Shown piece by piece: positions 37,298 to 47,416 of a DNA stretch of 64,000 bases; the first letter of the stretch is position 1; each line of letters opens with the position of its first letter. The DNA is taken from positions 1-64,000 of the forward strand of contig JAFGJM010000023.1 in the NCBI GenBank assembly GCA_016929095.1. The letters are read 5' to 3'. The stretch is from Anaerolineales bacterium. GTDB lineage: Bacteria > Chloroflexota > Anaerolineae > Anaerolineales > UBA4823. Under the pieces are notes generated by a model. The model was not told the origin of the DNA, did no database searches, and saw only the letters and a list, made by a program, of their open reading frames with translations. The position numbers and the translations under genes were made by a program.

Positions 37298-39490
37298 TTA
37301 GTGCCGATGTTTATTGCCTGATTTGTGAAAACTATCGCGCCTGCCAGAAGGGCGAGACCCGCTTCGGCTGCGATCACGTGATTGCGCCTCTTCTGCCGTC
37401 CATCCTTCCAAGACTGCCTGGCGTGAAAGACGGATTTTACCTTGCGCATCGATATCGGTAACCATTACCGTAAGTTCTTCACCAACTCTGGCGACATCTT
37501 CGACTTTTTCCACGCGCTCGCTATCTAATTGTGAGATATGCACCATACCGTCGATATTTGGCAAGATTTCAACAAAGGCCCCAAAATCGGTGACGCGAAC
37601 CACTTTTCCGGTATATATCCTGCCAATAACGGGAGCTTCGGTGAGTGATTCCACGCGTTCCACGGCCATTCGGGAACTTTCACCATCGGTCGCGGCGATA
37701 AATACCGAACCATCCTCGCCGATATCGATTTTTGTTCCGGTTTCATCTTGGATAGAACGGATGGTTTTGCCACCCGGACCAATGATGGCGCCAATTTTCT
37801 CCACCGGTATTTTTACCACAGTGATGCGTGGCGCATGGGCTTTTAATTCTGTTCTGGGCGTGGGAATCACCTCTATAATTTTATCTAAAATCGTAAAACG
37901 CGCTTTGCGTGCTTTTTCAAGCGCCTCCGCCATCAGTTCAAATGAAATACCTTTGATCTTGATATCCATTTGTAAAGCAGTGATACCTTTGTGAGTGCCA
38001 GTTACTTTGAAATCCATATCGCCCAGGTGGTCTTCGGCGCCAAGAATATCCGTCAAAATGGCATACCGCTCACCTTCTTTAACCAATCCCATTGCTACAC
38101 CTGCAACAGGGGCGGTAATTGGAACACCGGTATCCATGAGCGCTAATGTAGAACCGCACACAGATGCCATTGAAGATGAACCGTTTGATGAAAGAACTTC
38201 GGAAACTAATCTCAGGGTATATGGGAATTTCGATTCGGGTGGAATGACTGGCAGCAGTGCTCGTTCAGCCAGTGCGCCATGCCCGATTTCTCTGCGGGAA
38301 GCGCCGCGTAACATTTTCACCTCTCCTGTAGAGAAGGGTGGAAAATTATAGTGATGCATATAACGTTTGCTTTCGGATGGGGTTAGATTATCCAACTCCT
38401 GAGCTTCACGAGGCGTACCAAGCGTGGCCAGGGTTAATACCTGGGTTTCGCCACGCGTAAACAAGCCAGAGCCATGCGCCCGTGGGCTGACTTCAACCTC
38501 ACACCAGATAGGTCTGATCTCGTCTAAGCCCCGGTTATCCGGTCGTTTTGCATCATTTAGAATGCGCTGGCGGACTACGGTTTTATAGGCATTCTCCCAG
38601 GCGAATCTAACATCTTCAAGCGAGGCGCCGTCTTCTGACGCAAACTCGCTGTTTATGGCTTCTTCCAGGGATTTTAATTTTGCACTGCGATCTGCTTTTT
38701 CATACGGTTGATCGAACATTTCATTAAGCGGGGTATGAACACGCTCGAATATTTTCTTTCCCAGGTCTTCATCTTCGGAAAACGGGACGTATTTTAATTT
38801 TGGTTTGCCAACTTCAGCGGCGATCTTTTCTTGCAGGTCTAGCAAAGGTTGAATGGCGTTATGACCAAATTCCAGGGCTTTCACCATGACCTCTTCAGCG
38901 ATTTCGTTAGCGCCGCATTCCACCATGAGAATAGCATCCCGCGTGCCAGCCAACCGGAGATCGAGATCAGAATATTCAAGTTCGGGGTAGGTTGGATTGA
39001 TAATGAACTCTCCCTCGATCCTACCGATTCTTACTGCGCCGATAGGTCCTCCCCACGGGATGTCGGAAATCATAATGGCGGCAGAAGCTGCGTTAACGGC
39101 CAGGATATCGATGGGGTTGATACCATCAATTGAGAACGAATACAGGATCACCTGGACATCGTTGCGTAGATCCTTGGGGAAAAGTGGGCGGAGGGGACGG
39201 TCTGTCAACCTTGCTGTGAGGATGGCTTCTTCGGTGGGTCTTCCTTCACGACGAAAGAAAGAACCGGGGATCCTTCCACCAGCGTACATACGTTCTTCGT
39301 AATCCACAGTCAGTGGCATAAAGTCGATTCCGGGACGAACATCGGGGCTGATACTGGCTGCGGCGAAAACCATAGTCTCGCCCATGCGGACAGTCATCGC
39401 ACCGCCTGCCTGACCGGCCAACTTACCGGTTTCAAACAGCATCGATTTATTTCCTAAGGTTGCTTGGTATTGCTTGTTTTCGGGTTTCAT
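37298..39490 (-). CDS. pnp: Polyribonucleotide nucleotidyltransferase
   Basis: GGRIPGSFFRREGRPTEEAILTARLTDRPLRPLFP, KH motif KIGAIIGPGGKTIRSIQDETGTKIDI, S1 domain; start taken at MKPENK with AGGAG upstream. Confidence 0.96.
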   Translation of the reverse strand: MKPENKQYQATLGNKSMLFETGKLAGQAGGAMTVRMGETMVFAAASISPDVRPGIDFMPLTVDYEERMYAGGRIPGSFFRREGRPTEEAILTARLTDRPLRPLFPKDLRNDVQVILYSFSIDGINPIDILAVNAASAAIMISDIPWGGPIGAVRIGRIEGEFIINPTYPELEYSDLDLRLAGTRDAILMVECGANEIAEEVMVKALEFGHNAIQPLLDLQEKIAAEVGKPKLKYVPFSEDEDLGKKIFERVHTPLNEMFDQPYEKADRSAKLKSLEEAINSEFASEDGASLEDVRFAWENAYKTVVRQRILNDAKRPDNRGLDEIRPIWCEVEVSPRAHGSGLFTRGETQVLTLATLGTPREAQELDNLTPSESKRYMHHYNFPPFSTGEVKMLRGASRREIGHGALAERALLPVIPPESKFPYTLRLVSEVLSSNGSSSMASVCGSTLALMDTGVPITAPVAGVAMGLVKEGERYAILTDILGAEDHLGDMDFKVTGTHKGITALQMDIKIKGISFELMAEALEKARKARFTILDKIIEVIPTPRTELKAHAPRITVVKIPVEKIGAIIGPGGKTIRSIQDETGTKIDIGEDGSVFIAATDGESSRMAVERVESLTEAPVIGRIYTGKVVRVTDFGAFVEILPNIDGMVHISQLDSERVEKVEDVARVGEELTVMVTDIDAQGKIRLSRQAVLEGWTAEEAQSRDRSRSGSRPSGRRDSFHKSGNKHRH

Positions 39491-39705
39491 TTTTCTCCTA
39501 AAATAGCCCGCCAGGTCAGGGACTGACAAAAGGTAAAAACCGTTAAATATAAATATGATCGGGTTTTCAACTTTTGTCAATTCCCAACCGGCAGGAAAAA
39601 CAGAATAAAATTCGCTGTAAAGTTATGAGGGGTTTTTTCATTTCCGTTGAGCTTACTCCGCTCACCCCCATGGATCATTACTCCAGCGATCATAGATTTT
39701 AATAA

Positions 39706-39812
39706 GGCTGTCTAAAACGCAGATTATCACTTTGTTTGAACGATGGTAAATCAAATATTTAAGGGAGATATTTGTCATACCCACCAGACAATTATGTGCT
39801 TTTCAGACAGCC
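39706..39812. repeat. ~107-nt imperfect palindrome between rpsO and pnp
   Basis: GGCTGTCT (39706-39713)/AGACAGCC (39805-39812), AAAACGCAGATTAT vs ATTATGTGCTTTT, inner CAAATAT/ATATTTG. Confidence 0.65.
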
Positions 39813-39824
39813 ATATTGCAAAAA

Positions 39825-40097
39825 TTATTTCCGTCGAATTTTAAGCCGTTCTGTGAGTGCAAGATAGCGGGCAAAATCATTTCGACGGACATAGGCTAAT
39901 AACCTTCGTCTTCTTCCTACTAATCGAAGCAAACCACGCCGCGATGATTCATCGTGTTTGTGAGTACGAAGGTGTTCGGTTAATTGGGTAATACGGTTAG
40001 ATAATAATGCAATTTGAACTTCAGGCGAACCTGTGTCTTTTTGATGACGAGAATATTCTGTCATCAATTTTTCCTTTATCTCTTTATCTAACGACAT
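39825..40097 (-). CDS. rpsO: 30S ribosomal protein S15
   Basis: [57 protein letters not shown]. Confidence 0.98.
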   Translation of the reverse strand: MSLDKEIKEKLMTEYSRHQKDTGSPEVQIALLSNRITQLTEHLRTHKHDESSRRGLLRLVGRRRRLLAYVRRNDFARYLALTERLKIRRK

Positions 40098-40177
40098 GAC
40101 GTCTGCTGACTCCTTTCAATTTTTTAAGCAGGTCTCCATACCTCCAGCATGATATTTTATTATCCCGATATTTCGAG

Positions 40178-40207
40178 ATTACATGAGCCAAAGGTAGGGC
40201 TAGTCAA
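40178..40207 (-). promoter_or_regulatory. Candidate promoter of rpsO
   Basis: Minus-strand TTGACT (40207-40202), 18 nt, TGTAAT (40183-40178). Confidence 0.4.
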
Positions 40208-40227
40208 AGCGGGTGGATTATATCATA

Positions 40228-41052
40228 TTATTCGTTAAGATTTCGTTGTTTTTCTCTCTTGCGAATGGATGCTCGTAATGATTCTTGGGTAGGTTGAGGA
40301 AAAGCACTAAGGCATCGGCGTATAAACCAGGCAGTATCGTTATCGATGGAGAACTCCAGGTTTTGTTGAAAAAAATAAGCTGTTTCATTTGGCGTTCGAT
40401 GAGTCAAATGTATTAATATTTGGATGATATAGGGGCGCAAATCCGATGGCGCCTGACGCACCAGGGGCCCAATCAATCCAAAAACCAGAGGAAGATTCTT
40501 AAAATTTTTATTCTCCAATGTAGCCAAAATGATCTGAATTCCAAATAATTTTTCTTTTTTATTGGTGCTGTCGAGCCATGTTTGAACCCGGTTTATCGCA
40601 TTATCAGGTTCTTTTGAAATGGTATCCACCAGACCCCTATGATATAAAGCTTCACTAAGCGATTTATCTTTGGTCTGAGACGACCAGTTAAAAATGCGGT
40701 TGAGGGCTTCCACGGAGTATTGAGGCGGGATTTTCCCGATGATTCTGGCAGCCAGCATTTTCAACTCGAAATATGCTTCATCCCATAGGGCATCGCAAAT
40801 TACAATGCCGGCTGCAGTATCTTTTTCCAATATGGGGGTCATTTCTAACTCGATCTGCCGTAAAACGGGTTCGGGAGTTTGGTAGGAAGGGAGTAATCGG
40901 GATGGCGCGGCAGCTTTACCGGCTCGATAAACGTGCCGTCCATAATGATTTAATAATCCATGGAGTTCACGGATAAATTCGTCCGGATTTTTATGGAGAG
41001 ATGCCAGTTTGGAAACTTGCTCTCTAAGACGGGCTGGTTGAATCGCGGTCAT
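40228..41052 (-). CDS. Hypothetical alpha-helical (HEAT-like) protein
   Basis: 274 aa ORF with helix-rich repeats; no specific motif recognised. Confidence 0.5.
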   Translation of the reverse strand: MTAIQPARLREQVSKLASLHKNPDEFIRELHGLLNHYGRHVYRAGKAAAPSRLLPSYQTPEPVLRQIELEMTPILEKDTAAGIVICDALWDEAYFELKMLAARIIGKIPPQYSVEALNRIFNWSSQTKDKSLSEALYHRGLVDTISKEPDNAINRVQTWLDSTNKKEKLFGIQIILATLENKNFKNLPLVFGLIGPLVRQAPSDLRPYIIQILIHLTHRTPNETAYFFQQNLEFSIDNDTAWFIRRCLSAFPQPTQESLRASIRKREKQRNLNE

Positions 41053-41079
41053 GGGTGAGGAAGAAGAAATCGGATTGAT

Positions 41080-41640
41080 TTAACTATTAAAGTTTCTCGC
41101 CAAGGTATTGTCTAGATAATTGAATGCCTCTTGGGCGTCGGTGCAAAAAGTAAGCCTGCGTCGATGCTTTTCGATTATAAAGTCTCCCAATTGATCATAC
41201 ATTGTATACAAAACATTTTCCCATTCCTTGCCAACGATAACTAACGGGCGGGGAGTGATGCCTCCAATTTGCAGTTGAGACCACATTACAGCTAATTCTC
41301 CCAAAGTGCCAATCCCGCCCGGGAAGACAACCGCGGCATCACAACGGTCGATGAGTGCGAACAACCTTTCTCTAAGTGTTGGAAATCGCAGTTCTTCTTT
41401 TAGCCAGGGATTAGGAAGGACGGGACGCCAGGCTTCGATTTCATCACAGGTCACTCCGATAACATGCCCTCCTGCTTCCGCGGCGCCTTTAGAAACCGCT
41501 TCCATCACACCAATATATCCTCCGTTAAGTATCGTGTAACCGGATAATCCCAACAAACGGCCCAATTGATAAGCATCCTTATACAACGTTTCACCAGAAT
41601 GGGTTTGGGCGCCGCCAAAAACCGAAATAAATTTCGTCAC
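41080..41640 (-). CDS. LOG-family protein (TIGR00730/TIGR00725-like)
   Basis: NGGYIGVMEAVSKGA and PGGIGTLGELAVMWSQLQIG. Confidence 0.88.
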   Translation of the reverse strand: MTKFISVFGGAQTHSGETLYKDAYQLGRLLGLSGYTILNGGYIGVMEAVSKGAAEAGGHVIGVTCDEIEAWRPVLPNPWLKEELRFPTLRERLFALIDRCDAAVVFPGGIGTLGELAVMWSQLQIGGITPRPLVIVGKEWENVLYTMYDQLGDFIIEKHRRRLTFCTDAQEAFNYLDNTLARNFNS

Positions 41641-41942
41641 GATTTATCCCACTTTCTCAAGTAATTTTTTTGTAATTTATTCAAAATTGCCTGCTCAAGG
41701 TCGATATCGGCTATGCTTGAAATTTGTAATAAATAGAGTGATACATCGGCAAGTTCATCTGCCAACGCCAGTTTGTCTTTCATTGCCTCATCCCATTGGA
41801 AATGTTCCAGTACTTCACCCGCTTCTATAACCAGGGAGATTGCCAGGTTTTTTAGCGTTTGTGGTTTTGGGCTATCAGGATCGTACCAACGTTGTGACTC
41901 AACGAATTGGTGCATGGCTGTGGTTAATTCTTTTATATCCAT
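41637..41942 (-). CDS. MazG-like nucleotide pyrophosphohydrolase
   Basis: NLAISLVIEAGEVLEHFQW ... LADELADVSLYLLQISSIADIDLEQAILNKLQKN. Confidence 0.88.
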   Translation of the reverse strand: MDIKELTTAMHQFVESQRWYDPDSPKPQTLKNLAISLVIEAGEVLEHFQWDEAMKDKLALADELADVSLYLLQISSIADIDLEQAILNKLQKNYLRKWDKS

Positions 41943-42036
41943 TTAGACGAATTATATTGATGTTATTGGAGAACGTCAATTAGAATGTATTAATTGTGGA
42001 TTACAATATATATGAAAATATAAACGGGAATATCGT

Positions 42037-44694
42037 ATGAAAATTATCCTGACTCACGAGCAAGCAGATTTTGATGCCCTGGCTTCTCTATTGGGAGCAC
42101 ACTATCTTCAAGAAGAAGCAATACCGGTTTTGCCCAGGAAGATGAACCGAAATGTGCGGGCGTTTGTGACGCTTTATGGCGGCGAATTACCATTTGTAGA
42201 AGCACGAGACTTACCCAATGAACCTGTCGATGAAATCACTTTAGTGGATACACAATCTCCTATTAGTATTAAAGGCACTGGACCGGATACAGCAGTGCAT
42301 GTCATCGATCACCATCCAATCCGGGAGGATTTTCCCACGAATTGGACACTCACGGTCGCGGCAACCGGAGCAAATGCAACCATTTTGGTGGATAGTATTC
42401 GCGAAAGAGAAATACATCTTGGTATGGTGCAGGCAACATTGCTTTTATTGGGAATATATGAAGATACCGGTTCGTGCACATATTCTCGTACCACGGCGAG
42501 AGATTTGCGCGCGGCCAGCTTTCTCATGGAACAAGGCGCAAATCTAACCATTGCTAATGATTTCCTCAACCATCCCTTGACCATGGATCAACAAATCCTA
42601 TATGACCGTTTATACCGAAATGCTGAAACCTTAGAGATTAACGGACATAGCATTGTTCTGGCTTGCGAAAATAATACGGATATTGAAGAAGAATACGCCA
42701 CGATTGTTCATAAATTACGCGATTTTTTAGACCCGGACGCCATATTTGTGCTAATTACCACTCGTTCTGGGGTGCAATTGATTGCCCGTTCAAGCTGTGA
42801 CCAAATAAATGTCGCCGACGTTGCCATACAATTTGGCGGAGGGGGGCATGATCGGGCGGCAGCCGGAATGATCAAGAATAAAGCATTGAACCAGGTGAAA
42901 GCAGACCTCATTCGTTTATTGCCAGATTATGTTCACCCGGCGGTTACTGTGCAGCAAATCATGTCTTCCACGCCTCAATTGCTAAAGCCTAACACAAGTG
43001 TTGATGAGGCATTACAGCGCATGCAACGCTTCGGTTATGAGGGATTTCCTGTGGTCAAGCAAGGGAAAATCATCGGTTTGCTTACCCGGCGAGCCGTTGA
43101 TCGGGCGATTGCCCATAAACTCAATCTCAAAGCAGAAAGTATCATGGAAGCGGGAGAATATTACGTAGAACCCGACGATTCCATAGAACGCTTACAAATT
43201 GTCATGACAGACAGCGGTTGGGGACAAATTCCGGTTTTGGAACGCGAATCTGGAAAGATCATCGGCATTGTGACGCGAACGGATCTACTAAAAATATTGA
43301 GTGAAAAATCTAAGGCAATGCCTCGCCATAACATTTCGAAACGCCTGGAAGCCAGCCTTTCTCCTGCTCGATTGGCGTTGTTGAAAATTGTCGCCGCTGA
43401 AGCTTTCGAAATCAATGCTGCGTTGTATATTGTAGGTGGATTTGTTAGAGATATATTGCTTGAACAGCCAAGCCTGGATTTCGACCTGGTCGTTGAAGGA
43501 GATGCCATAGTATTAGCACGCCGATTAGCTCAAAAATATACCGGAAGGGTGACCAGTCATTCTCAATTTAGAACCGCCAAGTGGTTATTAGGCGATCCAA
43601 AACAGCTCCTTGCTTTATTGGATCTAGATTTGGATGCTGATAAGGGGCAAGAAGACACGGATTTGAGCTTACCAAAATCATTGGATTTTGTAACCGCACG
43701 AACGGAATTTTATACACATCCTACCGCTCTCCCGACAGTGGAAAAAGGGAGTATTAAATTAGATTTGCACCGTAGAGATTTTACGATCAACACACTGGCA
43801 TTGCGCCTGGACGGGCGTCATTATGGAGAGCTTTTAGATTATTGGGGAGGGGGAAATGATATCCGCCATAAACGGGTGAGAGTTTTACATTCTTTGTCTT
43901 TTGTAGATGACCCAACGCGCATATTAAGAGCGGTGCGATTTGAAAAACGCCTGGGCTTTAAAATTGAAAAACGAACTCTCGCGTTAATGAAAGAGGCAGC
44001 CAATCTGCTTGTTCGAGTTTCTGGCGACCGTATCCGCCACGAGATGGATAGTATCCTGGCAGAGAAAAATGTGATCGAGATTCTGCAACGTTTGGATGAC
44101 CTGGCTTTGCTTTCTTCGATCGAAACTTCGTTCAAATGGGATGATTGGATGAATGATCAGGTTACTCATCTTTTAAAAAGTGAGCCAGATTTTTCTAAAT
44201 GGCGGTTTAAAATTCCCGATCGTAAAGCGCTACTGCGAAATGTGATATATTCACTGTTTTTGTTACGTATCACTGAAGAGGATGCAAAGGAATTAGCTGC
44301 GCATTTGAAATTCCCCGCTAATTTGCGAAAGTCAATTTGGAATGCCAGACGCATGTGGAATAATCGCAAGGAATTATATACAGCTTCAATAAGCCGAATA
44401 GTGGAAATTTTCGATGATATCGACCGCGTAGCACTGTATACCACTTATATTGCATCCAATGATGAATCCTATAAAAATAAAGTCGAAAAGTATATTACCG
44501 GTTGGCAAAACATGATTCCCTCCATTACGGGTCGTCATTTGCAAAAAATGGGGATTCCTCCCGGGCCTGACTACCGGTCTATCTTGAAGCTATTAAGAGA
44601 TGCGTGGTTGAATGGAGACGTGAAATCTGTAGCCGAGGAATCAATATTGTTAGATACTATCGTGGGAAAAATTAACCACGGAGACATTGTTTGA
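42037..44694 (+). CDS. DHH phosphoesterase + two CBS domains + CCA/poly(A) nucleotidyltransferase fusion
   Basis: DTQSPISIKG..VIDHHPI (DHH), FGGGGHDRAAAGMI (DHHA1), CBS pair, LYIVGGFVRDILLEQPSLDFDLVVEGD nucleotidyltransferase. Confidence 0.92.
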   Translation: MKIILTHEQADFDALASLLGAHYLQEEAIPVLPRKMNRNVRAFVTLYGGELPFVEARDLPNEPVDEITLVDTQSPISIKGTGPDTAVHVIDHHPIREDFPTNWTLTVAATGANATILVDSIREREIHLGMVQATLLLLGIYEDTGSCTYSRTTARDLRAASFLMEQGANLTIANDFLNHPLTMDQQILYDRLYRNAETLEINGHSIVLACENNTDIEEEYATIVHKLRDFLDPDAIFVLITTRSGVQLIARSSCDQINVADVAIQFGGGGHDRAAAGMIKNKALNQVKADLIRLLPDYVHPAVTVQQIMSSTPQLLKPNTSVDEALQRMQRFGYEGFPVVKQGKIIGLLTRRAVDRAIAHKLNLKAESIMEAGEYYVEPDDSIERLQIVMTDSGWGQIPVLERESGKIIGIVTRTDLLKILSEKSKAMPRHNISKRLEASLSPARLALLKIVAAEAFEINAALYIVGGFVRDILLEQPSLDFDLVVEGDAIVLARRLAQKYTGRVTSHSQFRTAKWLLGDPKQLLALLDLDLDADKGQEDTDLSLPKSLDFVTARTEFYTHPTALPTVEKGSIKLDLHRRDFTINTLALRLDGRHYGELLDYWGGGNDIRHKRVRVLHSLSFVDDPTRILRAVRFEKRLGFKIEKRTLALMKEAANLLVRVSGDRIRHEMDSILAEKNVIEILQRLDDLALLSSIETSFKWDDWMNDQVTHLLKSEPDFSKWRFKIPDRKALLRNVIYSLFLLRITEEDAKELAAHLKFPANLRKSIWNARRMWNNRKELYTASISRIVEIFDDIDRVALYTTYIASNDESYKNKVEKYITGWQNMIPSITGRHLQKMGIPPGPDYRSILKLLRDAWLNGDVKSVAEESILLDTIVGKINHGDIV

Positions 44695-44706
44695 CTATCA
44701 ATAGTA

Positions 44707-45237
44707 TTGATGACTGTGCAAACGGATCATTCTTTGATATCCAAGGTTAAATTTCGGCAGGTTGCTGAATCTGATCTGCCTGCTTTAGAGTGGAACGGAG
44801 AATATCAGCATTTTCGACAAATCTATAAAGATATGTTCTTGCTCTCCCTACGCGGCGAAGCGATGATTTGGATAGCAGAATGGAATAAACAAAAATTGAT
44901 CGGTCAGGTTCTTGTTCAACTGAAAAGCGCTCGTATTGAGCTGGCTGATGGAAAAACACGAGCTTATATATTCGGTTTTCGTATCAAACCCGACTATCGC
45001 AATTTAGGGATTGGCAGCAAATTCATGTTAAGGCTGGAAGATGAACTTGTCGAAAAAGGATATGAATGGGCAATATTAAATGTTAATCAAGATAATATGC
45101 AAGCCAGAAACCTGTATGAACGCCTCGGATATAAGGTGGTAGCAGAAGAAGCAGGAATCTGGAACTATATTGATGATAAAGGCAAACGTAGGGATGTGAA
45201 CGAACCTGCCTGGCGGATGGAGAAAAAATTAACTTGA
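44707..45237 (+). CDS. GNAT acetyltransferase
   Basis: FRIKPDYRNLGIGSKFMLRLEDELVEKGYEWAILNVNQDNMQARNLYERLGYK. Confidence 0.88.
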   Translation: MMTVQTDHSLISKVKFRQVAESDLPALEWNGEYQHFRQIYKDMFLLSLRGEAMIWIAEWNKQKLIGQVLVQLKSARIELADGKTRAYIFGFRIKPDYRNLGIGSKFMLRLEDELVEKGYEWAILNVNQDNMQARNLYERLGYKVVAEEAGIWNYIDDKGKRRDVNEPAWRMEKKLT

Positions 45238-45262
45238 TGCAAAAAATAAATCATGATAGAAT
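45234..45262 (+). promoter_or_regulatory. Candidate promoter of the nusA operon
   Basis: TTGATG, 17 nt, TAGAAT. Confidence 0.45.
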
Positions 45263-45302
45263 TTGATTTCGGGAAGGTTCGAGATAAGAATAAGGAATTG
45301 CG

Positions 45303-45327
45303 GAAAAGTGGGAACTCCCCACTTTTC
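45303..45327 (+). promoter_or_regulatory. Leader hairpin upstream of nusA
   Basis: GAAAAGTGGG (45303-45312) / CCCACTTTTC (45318-45327), resembles the hairpin that commonly precedes rimP-nusA operons. Confidence 0.5.
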
Positions 45328-45375
45328 TTCGTATAGGCAAAGGAATTGGAATACTCCAAGCGGAGAAATGAACGG

Positions 45376-47385
45376 ATGAAGAACGAATTTGTATTAGCTT
45401 TCAATGAGGTAATCGAAGAAAAACAACTTCCAAGAGAGGTTGTTTTGGATGCTTTAAAAAACGCCATGGTATCTGCATATCGGCGTGCCGTAAATGCTTC
45501 GAATGCGCAAAGCATTGAAGCTGACATTGATATTGAAACTGGGAAAGTGATCATCAGGGCGGAAAAGGAAATCGTTGATGTTGTCCAGGATGAGCGTACT
45601 GAGGTTACATTAGAGGACGCGCATAAGGTAGATCCAGAAACTAAAATTGGCGACATGGTCATGGTCGAATCGACGCCTAAAAATTTTGGGCGAGTCGCCG
45701 CTCAAACAGCCCGGCAGGTCATTCAACAACGTATCCGTGAAGCAGAACGAGAAGCACAACTGGATCACTTTAGCAAACAAATGGGTGAAATTGTCAGCGG
45801 TGTTGTTCAGGCGGTAAGCAACCAGGGCGTAACATTGGGCCTGGATATGAAAGCAGAAGGGTCTATGCCGCGCAACCACCAAATACCGGGTGAACGTTTC
45901 CGCGTACATGAACGGGTACGAGCGTTGCTTTTGGAAGTTAAATCTTCTCCTCGTGGACCGCAAATTATCCTTTCCCGCGCACACCGAAATTTTTTACGGC
46001 GATTGCTGGAAAATGAAGTTCCGGAGATTTATCATGGATTGGTTGAAATTCGCTCAATCTCGCGTGAACCCGGGCAGCGATCTAAAGTTGCTGTTTCGGC
46101 TCTACAAACCGGAGTAGATCCTGTGGGCGCCTGTGTTGGAATGAGGGGGGTTCGAATTCAAGCGATTGTGAATGAACTTAATGGTGAAAAAATCGATGTG
46201 ATCGAATGGAATCCGGATCCGGCTGGATATATTGCTAAAGCACTCAGCCCGGCTCGGGTGAATGGCGTTTATTTGAACGATCATGTACGAGGGACCAAAA
46301 CGGCAACCGTGGTGGTGCCGGAAGATCAATTGAGTTTGGCGATTGGGCGGGATGGTCAAAATGCCAGGCTGGCAGCCAAATTAACAGCCTGGAAAATCGA
46401 TATCAAAAGCCTGCCAGAAGCTGCCGCAGATGCCATTTATCGATTACAAAATGACCCCGCTTATGCGACGATCGCCGAAAATGAAAAGGATATCGTCACT
46501 CAATTAGAAGCAACATTGGCTAAAAAAGCAGAAGGAAGACCCATTAACCCTGAAGAGTATCAGGCGATGAGTCAGTTTGTCGATCGTATAGAGCGAGGCC
46601 TGGTGCGCCAGCGAGAAAAGGAAAAAGCTGCAGAAGAAGAAATGCAGCGTATCGCTCAAGCCAATGTCCCGGAAGGTGCTTTCGAAATTCCACTGGAAGA
46701 TTTAGGGATATCTTTGAGATACACCTCACTTTTGGGAGGCATGGGTTATACAACTATCGGGGACCTGTTGCTTCAAATGAACCTGGATCCAAATGTTATT
46801 TTAAGTATTGATGGCATTGGCCCTAAAGCCATGCAAGAAATTGAAACCGCATTTGCCAACTTGTCTTTCCCCGAACCGGTATCAGAAGAACCCGAAGCGG
46901 AGATTGCAGTACAAGAAGTTGAGTTAGCGGAACCGGAAGAAGGTGCAGCAGTAGAGGCTGAAATTCTGGGTGAGGAATTAGAAAAAGCTGTTCCAACACC
47001 CGATTTGATAGTGGAAGAGGAGAAGGAAGCTATTCTGGAAACAGAAAAGGCAGAAGCTATTGCTGAAGAAACCTTGGAACAGCCAGAAGAAACTGTAGTA
47101 GGCGAAATCGTTGAACCGGAAAAGGAAGAAGAAAAACCTGAAACTGTTGAAGAAGAGGAAGAGACAGTCTCGTTCGACGAATTATTTGCCTTACGACCTG
47201 AAGTATTGGATATGGTACCACCGTCGGATGACGATGAATTTGAAGACGAAGAAGGCGACAAGAAGAAAAAGAAGAAGAAAAAACAACGGAAGTTTGTTGA
47301 AGTTGAGTATGATCCCGATCACGATATGATGGTTGTTAAGAAGAAACACAAACGAACCGATTTTGATTGGGATGAAAATTGGTAG
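45376..47385 (+). CDS. nusA: Transcription termination/antitermination factor NusA with long acidic and Lys-rich C-terminal tail
   Basis: VKSSPRGPQIILSRAHRNFLRRLLENEVPEI, GACVGMRGVRIQAIVNELNGEKIDVIEW, LAIGRDGQNARLAAKLTAWKIDI. Confidence 0.96.
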   Translation: MKNEFVLAFNEVIEEKQLPREVVLDALKNAMVSAYRRAVNASNAQSIEADIDIETGKVIIRAEKEIVDVVQDERTEVTLEDAHKVDPETKIGDMVMVESTPKNFGRVAAQTARQVIQQRIREAEREAQLDHFSKQMGEIVSGVVQAVSNQGVTLGLDMKAEGSMPRNHQIPGERFRVHERVRALLLEVKSSPRGPQIILSRAHRNFLRRLLENEVPEIYHGLVEIRSISREPGQRSKVAVSALQTGVDPVGACVGMRGVRIQAIVNELNGEKIDVIEWNPDPAGYIAKALSPARVNGVYLNDHVRGTKTATVVVPEDQLSLAIGRDGQNARLAAKLTAWKIDIKSLPEAAADAIYRLQNDPAYATIAENEKDIVTQLEATLAKKAEGRPINPEEYQAMSQFVDRIERGLVRQREKEKAAEEEMQRIAQANVPEGAFEIPLEDLGISLRYTSLLGGMGYTTIGDLLLQMNLDPNVILSIDGIGPKAMQEIETAFANLSFPEPVSEEPEAEIAVQEVELAEPEEGAAVEAEILGEELEKAVPTPDLIVEEEKEAILETEKAEAIAEETLEQPEETVVGEIVEPEKEEEKPETVEEEEETVSFDELFALRPEVLDMVPPSDDDEFEDEEGDKKKKKKKKQRKFVEVEYDPDHDMMVVKKKHKRTDFDWDENW

Positions 47386-47416
47386 AATAAAAATATTATT
47401 ATACAGAGAATTAGAG

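Noticed and set aside
37590-38351. Two plus-strand ORFs (134 and 118 aa) opposite pnp
   Set aside because: Antisense to the clearly coding pnp; no recognisable domain
46773-47261. 162 aa Ser-rich minus-strand ORF
   Set aside because: Reverse complement of the Glu-rich tail of nusA (GAA/GAG read as TTC/TCT), so composition artefact
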